From positions 523,501 through 587,500 of the forward strand of contig NZ_SRLB01000001.1 in assembly GCF_004745635.1 (NCBI RefSeq): a stretch of DNA of 64,000 nt, read 5' to 3'. Shown here in pieces: positions 15,863 through 28,020 of the stretch (positions are counted from its first letter, which is position 1; each line of letters opens with the position of its first letter). The stretch comes from Methylobacterium nonmethylotrophicum. GTDB lineage: Bacteria > Pseudomonadota > Alphaproteobacteria > Rhizobiales > Beijerinckiaceae. A program made the position numbers and the translations under genes. Under the pieces are notes generated by a model. That model saw only the letters and a program-made list of their open reading frames with translations. It was not told where the DNA came from and made no database searches.

Positions 15863-18800
15863 TCAGGCGTGCGCCAATTGGGCGAGGCTCGACGCGAGCT
15901 CGTCCTTGCGGAACGGCTTCGTCAGCCGCGGCAAGTCGGCCTCGACCCCTTCGCTCTCGGCGTAGCCCGAAACCAGGAGAACCGGCACGTCCGGTCGCAG
16001 GCCCTGGACCGTGCGGGCGAGGTCGGTCCCGGTGATGCCGGGCATGAGGTGGTCGGTCACCAGCAGGTCGAAGTGCCTCCCGCCCTCGACCAGCCGCATG
16101 GCTTCCTCGCCAGACGCCGCCTCGATGACCGCGTAGCCGAGCTCCACCAGCATGTCCGCCGTGCTCATGCGCACCAGCTCCTCGTCGTCGACCAGCAGCG
16201 CGGTGCCGCGCGTCAGCGGCGCCTCGGACATCTCCGCCGCGGGTTCCGCAGCCACAGGGGCCGTGGCGCTGTGCGGCAGCCACAGCTCGACGTTCGTGCC
16301 GAGCCCGGGCTTGCTCTGGATGGTCAACGCGCCGCCCAGCTGCGAGGCGAGGCCGTGCACCATCGAGAGGCCCAGGCCCGTGCCCTTGCCCACGCCCTTG
16401 GTCGAGAAGAAGGGCTCGACGGCGCGCCTGAGCGTGGCCTCGTCCATGCCCGCCCCGGTGTCGGCGACCGACAGCCGGACGTAGCCGCCCGGCCGAAGCT
16501 TCGCACGGTGGCGGGGCCCGACCGTCTCGGCGCTGGCCGAGATGCGCAGCGTGCCGCCCTCGGGCATGGCGTCCCGCGCGTTCACGCTCAGGTTCAGCAG
16601 CGCCATCTCCAACTGGTTCGGATCGGCCAGCGCGGGCGGCAACGTCTCGGGCGCGTCGACCACGACCTTGATCTGCGGCCCCGTCGTGCTCGCCACGAGA
16701 TCACCCATCCCGGCGACCAGCTTCGCGACGTCGACGGGAACCGATTGCAGCGGCTGCCGGCGCGCGAAGGCGAGCAGCCGCTGCACCAGCGTCTTGGCGC
16801 GCTCGGCCGACTGCATCGCGCCGGCGATCAGGCGCTGCTCGCGCTCGCCGCCAAGGCCGCGGCGCTGGAGCATGTCGAGCGAGCCGACGATGGGCGTCAG
16901 CAGGTTGTTGAAGTCATGCGCAACGCCGCCCGTAAGCTGGCCCATCGCCTCCATCTTCTGGCTCTGGCGTAGCGCCTCCTGGGCGGCTTCGAGCTCAACC
17001 CGGCGCCCCTTCTCCTCGGTGACGTCGCGGGTGATCGAGTAAAGCTTGCCGCCCTCGGGCACGGCCGCCCATGACAGCCAGCGCCAGCCGCCGTCCTTCG
17101 TGCGGTAGCGGTTTTCGAAGCGCAGCACCGGGTTGCCCTGCCGTACCTGCGCGAAGGCGGCGTCGCTCGCGGTGACGTCCTCCGGATGCACGAAGTCGCT
17201 GTACGGGCGGCTCTCCATCTCGCCCGCCGACCATCCGAGCGCCGCCGTCCAGGCCGGGTTCACCGCGTCGAAGGTGCCGGAGCCCATGTCGATGACGGAC
17301 AGCATGTCGAGGCTGTGCTGCCAGATCAGGCCGCGCTCGCGGGAGCGTTCGACCACCTGCCGTTCGAGGTCGGCGTTGAGCGCCAGCAGCGCCTCCTCGG
17401 CCTGCTTGCGGTCGTGGATGTCGACCGAGGCCCCGAACCAGCGCACGACCTCGCCCGTGGCCGGGTCGCGGTAGGGCTCGGCGCGGACCAGGAACCAGCG
17501 GAAGGCGCCGGAGGCCGAGCGGATGCGGTGCTCGACGAGGAACGTGCCGCCTGACCGCCTGGCCTCCTCGAACGCCACCATCGTGGCTTCGGCGTCGTCC
17601 GGATGGACGTGCGTAGCCGCCACCTCCGAGGCCGTCGTCGGCTCATAGGGGACGCCGGTGTAGTCTGACCACTGCTTGTTGAAGAACTCGGCACGCCCCT
17701 CCGCGTCGGTGATCCAGACGATCTGCGGAACGGCGTCGGCCATGAGCCGGAAGCGTGCCTCGCTCTCGCGCACGCGCTCCTCGGCCTCGCGGGTCGCGGT
17801 GATGTCCCGCGAGACCGCCAGGAGCTTCTCCGGTCGGCCGTCACGGCCGCCGACCGCGTTGACGATCACGTCCCACCAGCGCGGCGTACCCTTCAGGGTG
17901 AGGCAGAAGCCTTGGAATCGGCCGGTGCCGCCGCGCCTGGCCGTCTCGACCGCCGCCTCGGCCCGGTCCCGTTCCTCGCCCTGCCAGAACCCGGGCCAGT
18001 AGCCGCCGCGGATGAGGCCGAAGTCTTCGACCTCCATCGCGCACATGCCGCCCTCGCTCATGAACTCCAGGCGGCCGTCGAGATCGAGCACCTTGATGCA
18101 GTCGGCCGAGCTCGCGAGGATGCGTCGGTTGAACTCCTCGCTGGCCCGCAGGCGCTCCTCGGCAGCATGGCGTTCCGTGAGGTCGACGGTCACCACGAGC
18201 AGGTTGCCGGGCCGCCCGTCGGCATCCGGCAGGCGGGTGACCCGGCTGTTGGCCCAGGCGGTCGCCCCATCCGGCCTCAGGTAGCGCTTGTCCAGCGATG
18301 CGGCCTTACCTGTCCTCGCGGCCTGCTCGACCGCGTCATGGCTCCGCGTCACGTCCTCGGGATGCGTGACCTCGGCGATGCCCAGACGAAGGAGCTCGTC
18401 CGGCGTGCGTCCGAGGATGCGGCAGAGCTCCTCGTTGACCTTCAGGAAGCGGCCATCCGGCCCGGCTTCGGACAGTCCCACCGTCGCGGCGGCGAAGATC
18501 GCGGCGAGGCGCGCCTCGCTCTCCCTCAGCCCGCGCTCGCTCGCGACGCGCTCGGTCGTCTCCGCCAGGACGCACAGGACGCCCGCCGGCTGGCCGCCCT
18601 CGTCGAGCACCGGCGAGTAGTCGAGGTCCATCCAGACCTGCTCGGGGCGGCCGTGCCGATAAAGAGTGAGCTCCTGGTCCGTGTAGGAGAGCGTGCCGCC
18701 ACTGAGCCCGACGCGCATGACGTTGTCGTTGAAGTCGGCGACCTCGGGCCAACCCTCCCGGACCTTGGAGCCCAGCAGCTGCGGGTGCCGCCCGCCCGCG

Positions 18801-19027
18801 AAGACGGAGTAGGCGTCGTTGTAGAGCATCACCCCGTCCTCGGCCCACAGCATCACCATGGGTACCGGTGAACGGAGCAGGATCGAGGTCGCGGTTCGAA
18901 GGCTCTGCGGCCAGGTCTCGATTGGCCCGAGCGAGGTGACGGACCAGTCGCGCGAGGCAATGAGCCGTCCGCATTCGCCGCCAGCTAGCAGGGTTGCGCG
19001 GAACACTTCGGCCTGCGTGTCGGCCAA
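15863..19027 (-). CDS. Hybrid sensor histidine kinase with five PAS domains and receiver
   Basis: A 1054-residue cytosolic sensor with no membrane segments. Five PAS/PAC units are visible (about 30-160, 170-285, 295-410, 420-540, 560-670), several ending in RDIT/VDLTER/RDVTEE-type PAC motifs. They are followed by a HisKA domain with the phospho-acceptor H704 in [11 protein letters not shown], an HATPase_c domain ([30 protein letters not shown]), and a C-terminal receiver ([18 protein letters not shown]). The HDFNN class usually passes phosphate to its own receiver. The start is TTG with GAGAGGA seven bases upstream. No response-regulator gene is adjacent; its input is unknown. Confidence 0.9.
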   Translation of the reverse strand: MADTQAEVFRATLLAGGECGRLIASRDWSVTSLGPIETWPQSLRTATSILLRSPVPMVMLWAEDGVMLYNDAYSVFAGGRHPQLLGSKVREGWPEVADFNDNVMRVGLSGGTLSYTDQELTLYRHGRPEQVWMDLDYSPVLDEGGQPAGVLCVLAETTERVASERGLRESEARLAAIFAAATVGLSEAGPDGRFLKVNEELCRILGRTPDELLRLGIAEVTHPEDVTRSHDAVEQAARTGKAASLDKRYLRPDGATAWANSRVTRLPDADGRPGNLLVVTVDLTERHAAEERLRASEEFNRRILASSADCIKVLDLDGRLEFMSEGGMCAMEVEDFGLIRGGYWPGFWQGEERDRAEAAVETARRGGTGRFQGFCLTLKGTPRWWDVIVNAVGGRDGRPEKLLAVSRDITATREAEERVRESEARFRLMADAVPQIVWITDAEGRAEFFNKQWSDYTGVPYEPTTASEVAATHVHPDDAEATMVAFEEARRSGGTFLVEHRIRSASGAFRWFLVRAEPYRDPATGEVVRWFGASVDIHDRKQAEEALLALNADLERQVVERSRERGLIWQHSLDMLSVIDMGSGTFDAVNPAWTAALGWSAGEMESRPYSDFVHPEDVTASDAAFAQVRQGNPVLRFENRYRTKDGGWRWLSWAAVPEGGKLYSITRDVTEEKGRRVELEAAQEALRQSQKMEAMGQLTGGVAHDFNNLLTPIVGSLDMLQRRGLGGEREQRLIAGAMQSAERAKTLVQRLLAFARRQPLQSVPVDVAKLVAGMGDLVASTTGPQIKVVVDAPETLPPALADPNQLEMALLNLSVNARDAMPEGGTLRISASAETVGPRHRAKLRPGGYVRLSVADTGAGMDEATLRRAVEPFFSTKGVGKGTGLGLSMVHGLASQLGGALTIQSKPGLGTNVELWLPHSATAPVAAEPAAEMSEAPLTRGTALLVDDEELVRMSTADMLVELGYAVIEAASGEEAMRLVEGGRHFDLLVTDHLMPGITGTDLARTVQGLRPDVPVLLVSGYAESEGVEADLPRLTKPFRKDELASSLAQLAHA

Positions 19028-19222
19028 GCTCGGTCCTCTCGGAATAGGGTCGGCAGGAGATCGTTGGAAGGTCCCACTTAGTACGTCCGGTTGGCTCCGT
19101 CATGAGCTACCCGCAAGGGCGCGGCGGCTTCGCACCGGTAATTGCCGGAGGCCTGCGCCCTTGGTTGGCGGTGAACGGCGAGGCCATGCACCGCCCTCCC
19201 GATAGGGGAGGGGAAGCCTAGG

Positions 19223-19969
19223 TCAGCGCTTCACGAACCCAATGTCCGCGGCGACGCCCTTCAGGCGCTCAGGCTCGCGCTCCTTCCGCTCGCTGTAACG
19301 GTCCACGAGGTAGTCGGCCCGCCCGCGGGTCAGCAGCGTGAACTTCATCAGCTCCTCGCAGACGTCCACGACACGGTCGTAGAGCGGCCCCGGCTTCATC
19401 CGGCCGGCGTCGTCGAACTCCTTGTAGGCCATCGGAACCGATGACTGGTTCGGGATGGTGACCATCCGCATCCAGCGCCCGAGGATGCGGAGGCTGTTGA
19501 CCGCGTTGAAGCTCTGCGAGCCGCCCGAGACCTGCATCACCGCGAGCGTCCGGCCCTGCGTCGGCCGTACCGACCCTTCGCTCAGCGGCAGCCAGTCGAT
19601 CTGGCTCTTCATCACGCCGGTCAGGTTTCCGTGCCGCTCCGGGCTGACCCAGACCTGGCCCTCCGACCAGATCGAGAGATGGCGGAGCTCCTGCACCTTC
19701 GGGTGGTCGGCGGTTGCGTCGTCCGGCAGCGGCAGCCCGTCAGCGTGGAAGATGCGCACCTCGCCTCCCATGGCCTCCAGCAGACGCGCCGCCTCGTAGG
19801 CCAAGAAGCGGCTGAAGGACCGCTCCCGGAGCGACCCGTAGAGGACCAGGAATCGAGGCGCATGGTCGAGCGGCGTCGGCGGCGCCATCCGCTCCTGGCT
19901 CGGCACCTGGAAATGCGCCTCGGAGAGGTTCGGCATCCCGTCGGAGAACGGCTGCTGGGGCTTGTCCAA
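19223..19969 (-). CDS. arsH: Arsenical resistance flavoprotein ArsH
   Basis: A 248-residue NADPH-dependent FMN reductase-like protein; ArsH oxidises trivalent organoarsenicals. ArsH hallmarks are AHFQVPS near the N-terminus, [12 protein letters not shown] (FMN phosphate loop), [21 protein letters not shown], and [13 protein letters not shown]. The frame opens with TTG 19969; an ATG at 19936 is a shorter choice. It is divergent from arsR across a 50-base region carrying an inverted-repeat operator, so it should be induced with the ars operon. Confidence 0.92.
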   Translation of the reverse strand: MDKPQQPFSDGMPNLSEAHFQVPSQERMAPPTPLDHAPRFLVLYGSLRERSFSRFLAYEAARLLEAMGGEVRIFHADGLPLPDDATADHPKVQELRHLSIWSEGQVWVSPERHGNLTGVMKSQIDWLPLSEGSVRPTQGRTLAVMQVSGGSQSFNAVNSLRILGRWMRMVTIPNQSSVPMAYKEFDDAGRMKPGPLYDRVVDVCEELMKFTLLTRGRADYLVDRYSERKEREPERLKGVAADIGFVKR

Positions 19970-19988
19970 GGCGCTTCAATCCTCTACG

Positions 19989-20006
19989 TTTCAACGATAG
20001 TTGATA
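19989..20006. promoter_or_regulatory. Candidate ArsR operator between arsH and arsR
   Basis: Inverted repeat TCAAC-gata-GTTGA (19991-20004) inside the AT-rich stretch tttcaacgatagttgatat, in the 50-base gap between divergent arsH and arsR. Position and symmetry fit ArsR-family repression of both genes. Confidence 0.55.
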
Positions 20007-20019
20007 TGTAGGTCATTCG

Positions 20020-20379
20020 ATGGACGAACGGCAAGCCCTCGCCGCCTTCGCGGCCCTCGGCCAGGAGCATCGGCTCCGGGTCGTGCGCGCCCTGGTCGCC
20101 GCCGGCCCGGAGGGGCTCGCCGCCGGCGTCCTCGCCGAGACGGTGAACGTCGCCGGCAACAACCTGTCCTTCCACCTGAAGGAACTCTCGCACGCCGGGC
20201 TGATCACCTCCCGGCGCGAGGGCAAGTCGGTCATCTACAGCGCCGCCTACGCAGGGCTGTCCGACCTCGTCCAGTTCCTCATGCGCGACTGCTGCCAGGG
20301 CCACCCCGAGGTGTGCGCCCCGGCCGTCGCCGCGCTCGCCGCCTGCGACTGCACCACCGGGGACGCCCTCCATGCCTGA
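20020..20379 (+). CDS. arsR: ArsR-family arsenic-responsive repressor
   Basis: A 119-residue winged-helix regulator (ALGQEHRLRVVRALV... GNNLSFHLKELSHAGLI) with C-terminal cysteines (RDCCQGHPEVC and ACDCTTG), a likely arsenite site at the C-terminus as in several proteobacterial ArsRs. It overlaps the next gene by eight bases and should repress the rightward arsR-arsC-arsC-acr3 operon and arsH. Confidence 0.9.
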   Translation: MDERQALAAFAALGQEHRLRVVRALVAAGPEGLAAGVLAETVNVAGNNLSFHLKELSHAGLITSRREGKSVIYSAAYAGLSDLVQFLMRDCCQGHPEVCAPAVAALAACDCTTGDALHA

Positions 20380-20899
20380 GCCCGCCTACAACGTCCTGTT
20401 CCTCTGCACCGGCAACTCGGCCCGCTCGATCCTGACCGAGGCCATGCTCAACAAGGACGGCGGCGGGCGCTTCCGCGCGTTCTCCGCCGGCAGCCAACCG
20501 AAGGGCGAGCCGCACCCGATGGCGCTGCAGGTCCTGCGGGAGAGCGACTACCCGACCGAGGGCCTGCGCTCGAAGTCATGGGACGAGTTCGCCGGGCCCG
20601 ACGCCCCCGTCATGGATTTCGTTCTCACCGTCTGCGACAACGCCGCCGGCGAGGCGTGCCCGTACTGGCCGGGCCAGCCGGTGACGGCCCACTGGGGCAT
20701 CGAGGACCCCGCCGCGGCGGAGGGCTCCGAGATGGAGCGCAAGCGCGCCTTCGTCACCGCCCAGCGCTACCTCAAGAATCGGATCGCGGCCTTCGTCGCC
20801 CTGCCGCTCGGCAGCCTCGACCAGGTCGCGCTGTCGTCGAAGGTCCGCGAGATCGGCCAGATGGCCGGCGCGACCTCGGCCCGCCCGGAGGTCGCGTGA
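20372..20899 (+). CDS. arsC: Arsenate reductase, low-molecular-weight phosphatase type
   Basis: A 175-residue member of the LMW protein tyrosine phosphatase-like arsenate reductases. The P-loop CTGNSARS begins at Cys12 (C-x5-R), and DFVLTVCDNA provides the second conserved region and a redox cysteine. It reduces arsenate to arsenite, using thioredoxin or glutaredoxin electrons. It overlaps arsR upstream and shares a TGATG stop/start with the second arsC. Having two unrelated arsenate reductases in one operon is redundant but known in Rhizobiales. Confidence 0.9.
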   Translation: MPEPAYNVLFLCTGNSARSILTEAMLNKDGGGRFRAFSAGSQPKGEPHPMALQVLRESDYPTEGLRSKSWDEFAGPDAPVMDFVLTVCDNAAGEACPYWPGQPVTAHWGIEDPAAAEGSEMERKRAFVTAQRYLKNRIAAFVALPLGSLDQVALSSKVREIGQMAGATSARPEVA

Positions 20900-21324
20900 T
20901 GGACGTCGTCATCTATCACAATCCCGCCTGCGGCACGTCCCGCAACACCCTGGCGATGATCCGCAACGCCGGCGTCGAGCCGCACGTGGTCGAGTACCTG
21001 AAGACGCCTCCGAGCCGGGCGCTCCTCAAGCAGATGCTCGCCCGCGCGGGCCTCTCGGTCCGGGACGCGCTGCGCGAGAAGGGCACGCCCTACGCCGACC
21101 TCGGCCTCGGCGACCCGGCGCTGACCGACGAGCAGCTCCTCGACGCGGTCGAGGCGCACCCGGTCCTGCTGAACCGTCCCTTGGTGGTGAGCCCGAAAGG
21201 CGTGCGCCTGTGCCGGCCGTCGGAGGCGGTGCTCGACCTCCTGCCGGACCAGCAGGGGGAGTTCGTGAAGGAGGACGGCGAGCGCGTCGTCGACGAGCGC
21301 GGCCGCCGCGTCGCCACCGCTTGA
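20899..21324 (+). CDS. arsC: Arsenate reductase, glutaredoxin-coupled type
   Basis: A 141-residue ArsC/Spx-fold protein: YHNPACGTSRNTL with the catalytic Cys11, EYLKTPPS and LLNRPLVVSPKGVRLCRPSEAVLDLL, close to E. coli ArsC in length and motifs. Uses glutathione/glutaredoxin to reduce arsenate. ATG 20899 overlaps the upstream stop (TGATG), so the gene is coupled to the LMW-type arsC. Confidence 0.93.
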   Translation: MDVVIYHNPACGTSRNTLAMIRNAGVEPHVVEYLKTPPSRALLKQMLARAGLSVRDALREKGTPYADLGLGDPALTDEQLLDAVEAHPVLLNRPLVVSPKGVRLCRPSEAVLDLLPDQQGEFVKEDGERVVDERGRRVATA

Positions 21325-21331
21325 GTACACC

Positions 21332-22396
21332 ATGAGCACCTTCGAACGCTACCTGACCCTCTGGGTCGTCCTCTGCATCGTCGCCGGCATCGCGCTCGGC
21401 CATGTCATGCCGGGCTTCTTCCACGCCGTCGGCGCCGCCGAGGTCGCCAAGGTGAACCTGCCGGTCGCCGTCCTGATCTGGCTCATGGTCATCCCCATGC
21501 TGCTCAAGATCGACTTCGCCTCGCTGCGCCACGTCGGGCGGCACTGGCGCGGCATCGGCGTGACGCTGTTCATCAACTGGGCGGTGAAGCCCTTCTCGAT
21601 GGCGGCGCTCGGCTGGCTGTTCATCGGCTACCTGTTCCGGCCATACCTGCCGACCGACCAAGTCGACAGCTACATCGCCGGGCTCATCATCCTGGCGGCG
21701 GCTCCCTGCACCGCCATGGTGTTCGTGTGGTCGAACCTGACGCGCGGCGAGCCGCACTTCACCCTGAGCCAGGTGGCGCTCAACGACACCATCATGGTGG
21801 TGGCCTTCGCCCCCATCGTCGGCCTGCTGCTCGGGCTCTCGGCCATCACGGTACCCTGGGGTACGCTGGTGCTGTCGGTCGTGCTCTACATCGTCATCCC
21901 AGTGATCATCGCCCAGGTCGTGCGCCGCGCCCTCCTCGCCTCGGGTGGGCAGGCGGCGCTGGACCGGCTCCTCGCCAGGCTCGGGCCGGCCTCGCTCGTC
22001 GCGCTCCTGGCGACCCTGGTGCTGCTGTTCGGCTTCCAGGGCGAGCAGATCCTGGCGCAGCCGGCGGTGATCGGCCTGCTCGCGGTGCCCATCCTCATCC
22101 AGGTCTACCTGAACTCGGGGCTGGCCTACCTCCTGAACCGCGCCGCGGGCGAGCAGCACTGCGTCGCCGGCCCCTCGGCGCTGATCGGCGCCTCGAACTT
22201 CTTCGAGCTCGCGGTGGCCGCCGCCATCAGCCTGTTCGGCTTCAACTCGGGCGCGGCGCTCGCCACCGTGGTCGGCGTCCTGATCGAGGTGCCGGTCATG
22301 CTGTCGGTGGTGTGGATCGTGAACCGGAGCCAGGGCTGGTACGAGCGGGGGGCGAACCGGCGAGCGGCCTTGAAGCCGGTTTCACGTCAGGCGTGA
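21332..22396 (+). CDS. acr3: Acr3-type arsenite efflux permease
   Basis: A 354-residue membrane protein with about ten hydrophobic segments. Acr3 markers include NLPVAVLIWLMVIPMLLKIDF, the functionally essential cysteine in AAPCTAMVFVWS, and FNSGAALATVVGVLIEVPVML. Exports arsenite made by the two reductases. Starts seven bases after arsC; a hairpin follows at 22402-22430. Confidence 0.93.
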   Translation: MSTFERYLTLWVVLCIVAGIALGHVMPGFFHAVGAAEVAKVNLPVAVLIWLMVIPMLLKIDFASLRHVGRHWRGIGVTLFINWAVKPFSMAALGWLFIGYLFRPYLPTDQVDSYIAGLIILAAAPCTAMVFVWSNLTRGEPHFTLSQVALNDTIMVVAFAPIVGLLLGLSAITVPWGTLVLSVVLYIVIPVIIAQVVRRALLASGGQAALDRLLARLGPASLVALLATLVLLFGFQGEQILAQPAVIGLLAVPILIQVYLNSGLAYLLNRAAGEQHCVAGPSALIGASNFFELAVAAAISLFGFNSGAALATVVGVLIEVPVMLSVVWIVNRSQGWYERGANRRAALKPVSRQA

Positions 22397-22401
22397 CCAC
22401 C

Positions 22402-22430
22402 ACGGTGCGGACAGCGCCTGCCCGCACCGT
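22402..22430 (+). terminator. Hairpin after acr3
   Basis: Arms acggtgcgg and ccgcaccgt (9 bp) around an 11-base loop, six bases after the acr3 stop, followed by ccttccg without a clear T-run. Probable end of the first ars operon. Confidence 0.5.
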
Positions 22431-22533
22431 CCTTCCGACTGTCAAGGCTTAGCACGGGAGCGCTCGTTCAATCGCCGGCCGGCCGCCAAGTCTCGGGACC
22501 TCCCGGTCCGACTGGTGGCTGATGGAACCCTCC

Positions 22534-22549
22534 TTCGAACATCGTCGAA
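22534..22549. promoter_or_regulatory. Candidate operator of the second ars unit
   Basis: Inverted repeat TTCGA-acatcg-TCGAA, 43 bases before the second arsR start. A further small inverted repeat TAATT-ccaga-AATTA (22930-22944) sits just before the flavin monooxygenase ribosome site. Either could be an ArsR site. Confidence 0.35.
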
Positions 22550-22591
22550 TTAATGCTTGCCTCCCGCACCGGAGTGGGCAATGTTATTTCC

Positions 22592-22909
22592 ATGAATGTC
22601 GAACAAGTCGCCAAGCAGCTCGAAGCCCTGGGCAGCCCCGCCCGGCTCCGGATCTACCGGGCGCTGGTGCGGGCCGGGCACGCCGGGCTGCCGGTGCGCC
22701 AGTTGCAGGAGCGCGTCGGCATCTCCGCCGCCTCGACGCTGTCGCACCACCTGCACCGGCTGATCCTGACCGGCCTGGTTTCGCAGGAGCGGCAGGCCAC
22801 TACCCTGATCTGCCGCGCCATCTACCCCGCCATGAACGACCTCGTCGGGTTCCTCGCGGACGAGTGCTGCGCCGACGAGACCTGCTCCGGGACGGGAGAG
22901 GCGGCCTGA
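22592..22909 (+). CDS. Second ArsR-family repressor
   Basis: A 105-residue winged-helix protein (MNVEQVAKQLEALGSPARLRIYRALV ... AASTLSHHLHRLILTGLV) ending with DECCADETC, a probable metalloid-binding cysteine cluster. ATG 22592 begins the conserved region; ATG 22553 would add 13 residues, and neither has a strong ribosome site. It heads a second unit with the flavin monooxygenase and the MFS transporter. Confidence 0.85.
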   Translation: MNVEQVAKQLEALGSPARLRIYRALVRAGHAGLPVRQLQERVGISAASTLSHHLHRLILTGLVSQERQATTLICRAIYPAMNDLVGFLADECCADETCSGTGEAA

Positions 22910-22955
22910 TGCCGTGTCCTTTATTTCGGTAATTCCAGAAATTATGGAGGAGAAC

Positions 22956-24332
22956 ATGCCAGACACGAAGCTGCCGGTCGCGGTCATCGGCGCCGGTCCG
23001 GTCGGCTTGGCGGCGGCCGTCCACCTCCTCGACCGCGGCCTGCCGGTGCGCGTCTACGAGGCGGGCCCGGAGGTCGGCTCCCACGTGCGGGTGTGGGGGC
23101 ACGTGCGGCTGTTCTCCCCATGGCGGTACGACGTCGACCCGGCGGCCCGAGCGCTCCTGGAGGCGGCGGGTTGGAACGCCCCGCCCGAGGACGGCTTCCC
23201 GACCGGCCACGAACTGGTCGACCGCTACCTGGCGCCCCTCGCGGCCACGCCCGGGCTGGCCGGGGCCGTCGAGACCGGCGCGCGGGTGACGGCGCTCGGG
23301 CGCCTCGGCATCGACAAGGTCACCAGCCGCGACCGGTCCAATGCGCCCTTCGTCCTGACGATTGTCGATGCCGGCGGGAGCACCCGCCGCGACCTGGCGC
23401 GGGCGGTCGTCGATGCGTCGGGAACCTGGGGGCAGCCGAACCCGCTCGGCGCGGGCGGCCTGCCGGCGGACGGCGAGGCGGACCTTTCGGACCGGATCGC
23501 CACGGGCATCCCGGACGTGCTGGGTCGCGACCGGGCCGGATACGCCGGCCGGACCACGCTGGTGGTCGGCGCCGGCCACTCCGCCGCCAACGTGCTCATC
23601 GACCTCGCGCACCTCGCCGACGAGGCCGAGGGGACGGCGGCCCTGTGGGCGACCCGCGGGACCGACCTGTCGCGCGTCTACGGCGGAGGGGAGGCCGACG
23701 AGCTCGCCGGCCGCGGCGACCTCGGCGCGCGTCTACGCGGCTTGGTCGAGGGTGGCCGGGTACCCCTGGAGCGGGGGTTCGCCGTCACCGCCGTGCGGAC
23801 GTGCTGCGGACGCCTCATGGTCGACGGCGTCACCGCGGAGGGGCCACGCACCCTCGGCCCGGTGGACCGGATCGTCGCCGCGACCGGGCAGCGCCCCGAC
23901 CTCGCCCTGACGCGGGAGCTGCGCGTCGACCTCGACCCCTGGCTGGAGAGCGTGCGCGCGCTTGGGCCGATGATCGACCCGAACGCGCATTCATGCGGCT
24001 CAGTCGAGCCGCACGGGCACCGCGAGGTGTCCCACCCCGAGCCCGGCCTCTACACCGTGGGCATCAAGTCGTACGGGCGGGCACCGACCTTCCTGATGCT
24101 GACGGGGTACGAGCAGGTCCGCTCGGTGGCCGCCGCGCTGGCGGGGGACCTCGCCGCCGCGGACGACGTGCACCTCGTCCTGCCGCAGACCGGGGTGTGC
24201 TCGGCGTCCCGCGGAGACGCCGATGCGGACGGGTGCTGCGGCGGCCCCGAACCAGCTGTGACGGAGACCTGTTGCCCGTCGGCGCCGGCGCGGCGCCCGG
24301 CATCGGCGTCCTGCTGCGGCGTACCGGCATGA
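22956..24332 (+). CDS. FAD-dependent monooxygenase of the arsenic cluster (ArsO-like) with cysteine-pair tail
   Basis: A 458-residue flavoprotein: GAGPVGLAAAVHL near the N-terminus binds FAD, and GAGHSAANVL around residue 200 binds NAD(P)H. The order fits flavin monooxygenases found in ars clusters (ArsO), whose substrate is not established. The last 40 residues are separate from the enzyme fold and carry three adjacent cysteine pairs (GCCGG, ETCCPS, ASCCGV), a likely thiol site for arsenite or metal. ATG 22956 has GGAGGAG five bases upstream. The stop overlaps the MFS start as ATGA. Confidence 0.8.
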   Translation: MPDTKLPVAVIGAGPVGLAAAVHLLDRGLPVRVYEAGPEVGSHVRVWGHVRLFSPWRYDVDPAARALLEAAGWNAPPEDGFPTGHELVDRYLAPLAATPGLAGAVETGARVTALGRLGIDKVTSRDRSNAPFVLTIVDAGGSTRRDLARAVVDASGTWGQPNPLGAGGLPADGEADLSDRIATGIPDVLGRDRAGYAGRTTLVVGAGHSAANVLIDLAHLADEAEGTAALWATRGTDLSRVYGGGEADELAGRGDLGARLRGLVEGGRVPLERGFAVTAVRTCCGRLMVDGVTAEGPRTLGPVDRIVAATGQRPDLALTRELRVDLDPWLESVRALGPMIDPNAHSCGSVEPHGHREVSHPEPGLYTVGIKSYGRAPTFLMLTGYEQVRSVAAALAGDLAAADDVHLVLPQTGVCSASRGDADADGCCGGPEPAVTETCCPSAPARRPASASCCGVPA

Positions 24333-25543
24333 GCGGCCGCGGCCGCCTGACCGTCATCTCGGCCATGGGGGTGGTGGAGATCCTCGCCTGGGGCTCGTCC
24401 TTCTACCTGCCGGCGGTTCTCGCCGGCCCCATCGCCGCCGACACGGGCTGGCCGCTGGCCTGGGTGGTCGGGGGGCTGTCCATCGGGCTCCTGGTGGCGG
24501 CCATCGCATCGCCGCGGGTCGGAATCGCCATCCATCGGCACGGGGGCCGTCCGGTCCTGGCAACCGCCGCGCTGCTGCTCGCGAGCGGCCACGTCGTGCT
24601 CGGCCTGGCGCCGACCCTGCCGGTGTTCCTCGCCGGATGGCTCCTCCTCGGCCTCGGCATGGGCTGCGGCCTGTACGACCCTGCGTTCGCCACGCTCGGC
24701 CGGCTCTACGGCGCGGCGGCGCGCCCGGCCATCACGACGCTGACCTTGTGGGGTGGGTTCGCCAGCACCGTCTGCTGGCCGCTCTCGGCCTTCCTCGTCG
24801 AGCAGGTCGGCTGGCGCTCGGCATGCCTCGCCTACGCGGGGATGCACCTCCTCGTCACGCTTCCCCTGGTGCTCGGCCTGATCCCGAAGGCACCCGCCTT
24901 GCCCGCCGGCCCGGACGTAGGACGCCGTGACGAGGCACCGCTCACCTCACGGGAACGGCGCGGCTTCCTCCTGATGGCGGGCGTCCTGGTCCTGGGGGGC
25001 ACCGTCATGGCACTGGTCTCGGTGCACCTGATCGCGCTGCTGCAGGCGCGCGGCGTGGCGCTCGCTGCCGCCGTGTCCTACGGCGCCTTAATCGGGCCGG
25101 CCCAAGTCTGCGCCCGGGTCGTCGAGATGGCCAACAAGGGGCGCCATCACCCGCTCTGGACGCTGACGGTCGCCATGGTCCTCGTGGCGCTCGGGCTCGC
25201 CATCCTCGCCGCGGGCATCCCGGCGGTCGCCGTCGCCCTGGTCCTCTACGGTGCCGGCAACGGGATCTACTCGATCGCGAGAGGCACGGTGCCGCTCGCC
25301 CTCTTCGGCGCGGAGCGGTACCCGGTGCTGGTGGGTCGCCTTGCCCGGCCGGGCCTCATCGCCCAGGCCCTCGCCCCGTCGTTGGGCGCCGTGGCGCTGA
25401 CCCATGGGGGCCCCGACGCGGCCTACGCTCTCCTGGCGGCGCTCGCCCTGGCGAACGTCGGCTTGGCGTCTGCCTTGTGGGGCACCCGACCGGAAACCGC
25501 AGTCGCACCCGAGGGCGTCCAGGCGGAGCCGCGGGAGGAGTGA
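24329..25543 (+). CDS. MFS transporter of the arsenic cluster
   Basis: A 404-residue major-facilitator protein with about twelve hydrophobic segments, starting in the overlap ATGA with the flavin monooxygenase. Visible are GSSFYLPAVLAGPIAADTGW in helix 1 and the R-x-G-type loop (HRHGGRPVL). Coupling to an ArsO-like enzyme suggests it exports that enzyme's arsenic product. It does not show features that would let me call ArsJ or ArsK. Confidence 0.8.
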   Translation: MSGRGRLTVISAMGVVEILAWGSSFYLPAVLAGPIAADTGWPLAWVVGGLSIGLLVAAIASPRVGIAIHRHGGRPVLATAALLLASGHVVLGLAPTLPVFLAGWLLLGLGMGCGLYDPAFATLGRLYGAAARPAITTLTLWGGFASTVCWPLSAFLVEQVGWRSACLAYAGMHLLVTLPLVLGLIPKAPALPAGPDVGRRDEAPLTSRERRGFLLMAGVLVLGGTVMALVSVHLIALLQARGVALAAAVSYGALIGPAQVCARVVEMANKGRHHPLWTLTVAMVLVALGLAILAAGIPAVAVALVLYGAGNGIYSIARGTVPLALFGAERYPVLVGRLARPGLIAQALAPSLGAVALTHGGPDAAYALLAALALANVGLASALWGTRPETAVAPEGVQAEPREE

Positions 25544-25563
25544 TTCGCTTCGGCAGAAAGGTC

Positions 25564-25595
25564 GAAGGGCCGCCATCATGCGATGGCGGCCCTTC
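25564..25595. terminator. Bidirectional hairpin between MFS gene and hppA
   Basis: Perfect 14-bp stem gaagggccgccatc/gatggcggcccttc with loop atgc, between convergent genes. There is no clean U-run on either strand. Confidence 0.65.
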
Positions 25596-25665
25596 ATCAC
25601 TCTAGGTTGCTGCAGTGCGGAACTTTGGTGTCCGGAGGCAGAACACTGGCTCGGCTATCAATTGA

Positions 25666-27813
<2,148 letters not shown>

Positions 27814-28020
27814 TCTACCGTCCTTGATTGTCGGGCATTCCCGCGACGTCGGACGGCCGAGATGGCGAGCGGCCGTGGTGACGCGCGCAGGCCTCCCTCC
27901 CTTGTGAGCGGGGCCCCGCGCGACGGCGCGGGTCCGCACTGACACTCGTGCCAAACTTCACAACGGAGCGCAAACGCTCCCAAGCTTCGCCCGCGTAGAC
28001 TTTCGGCGCTCGCGGCGGGC

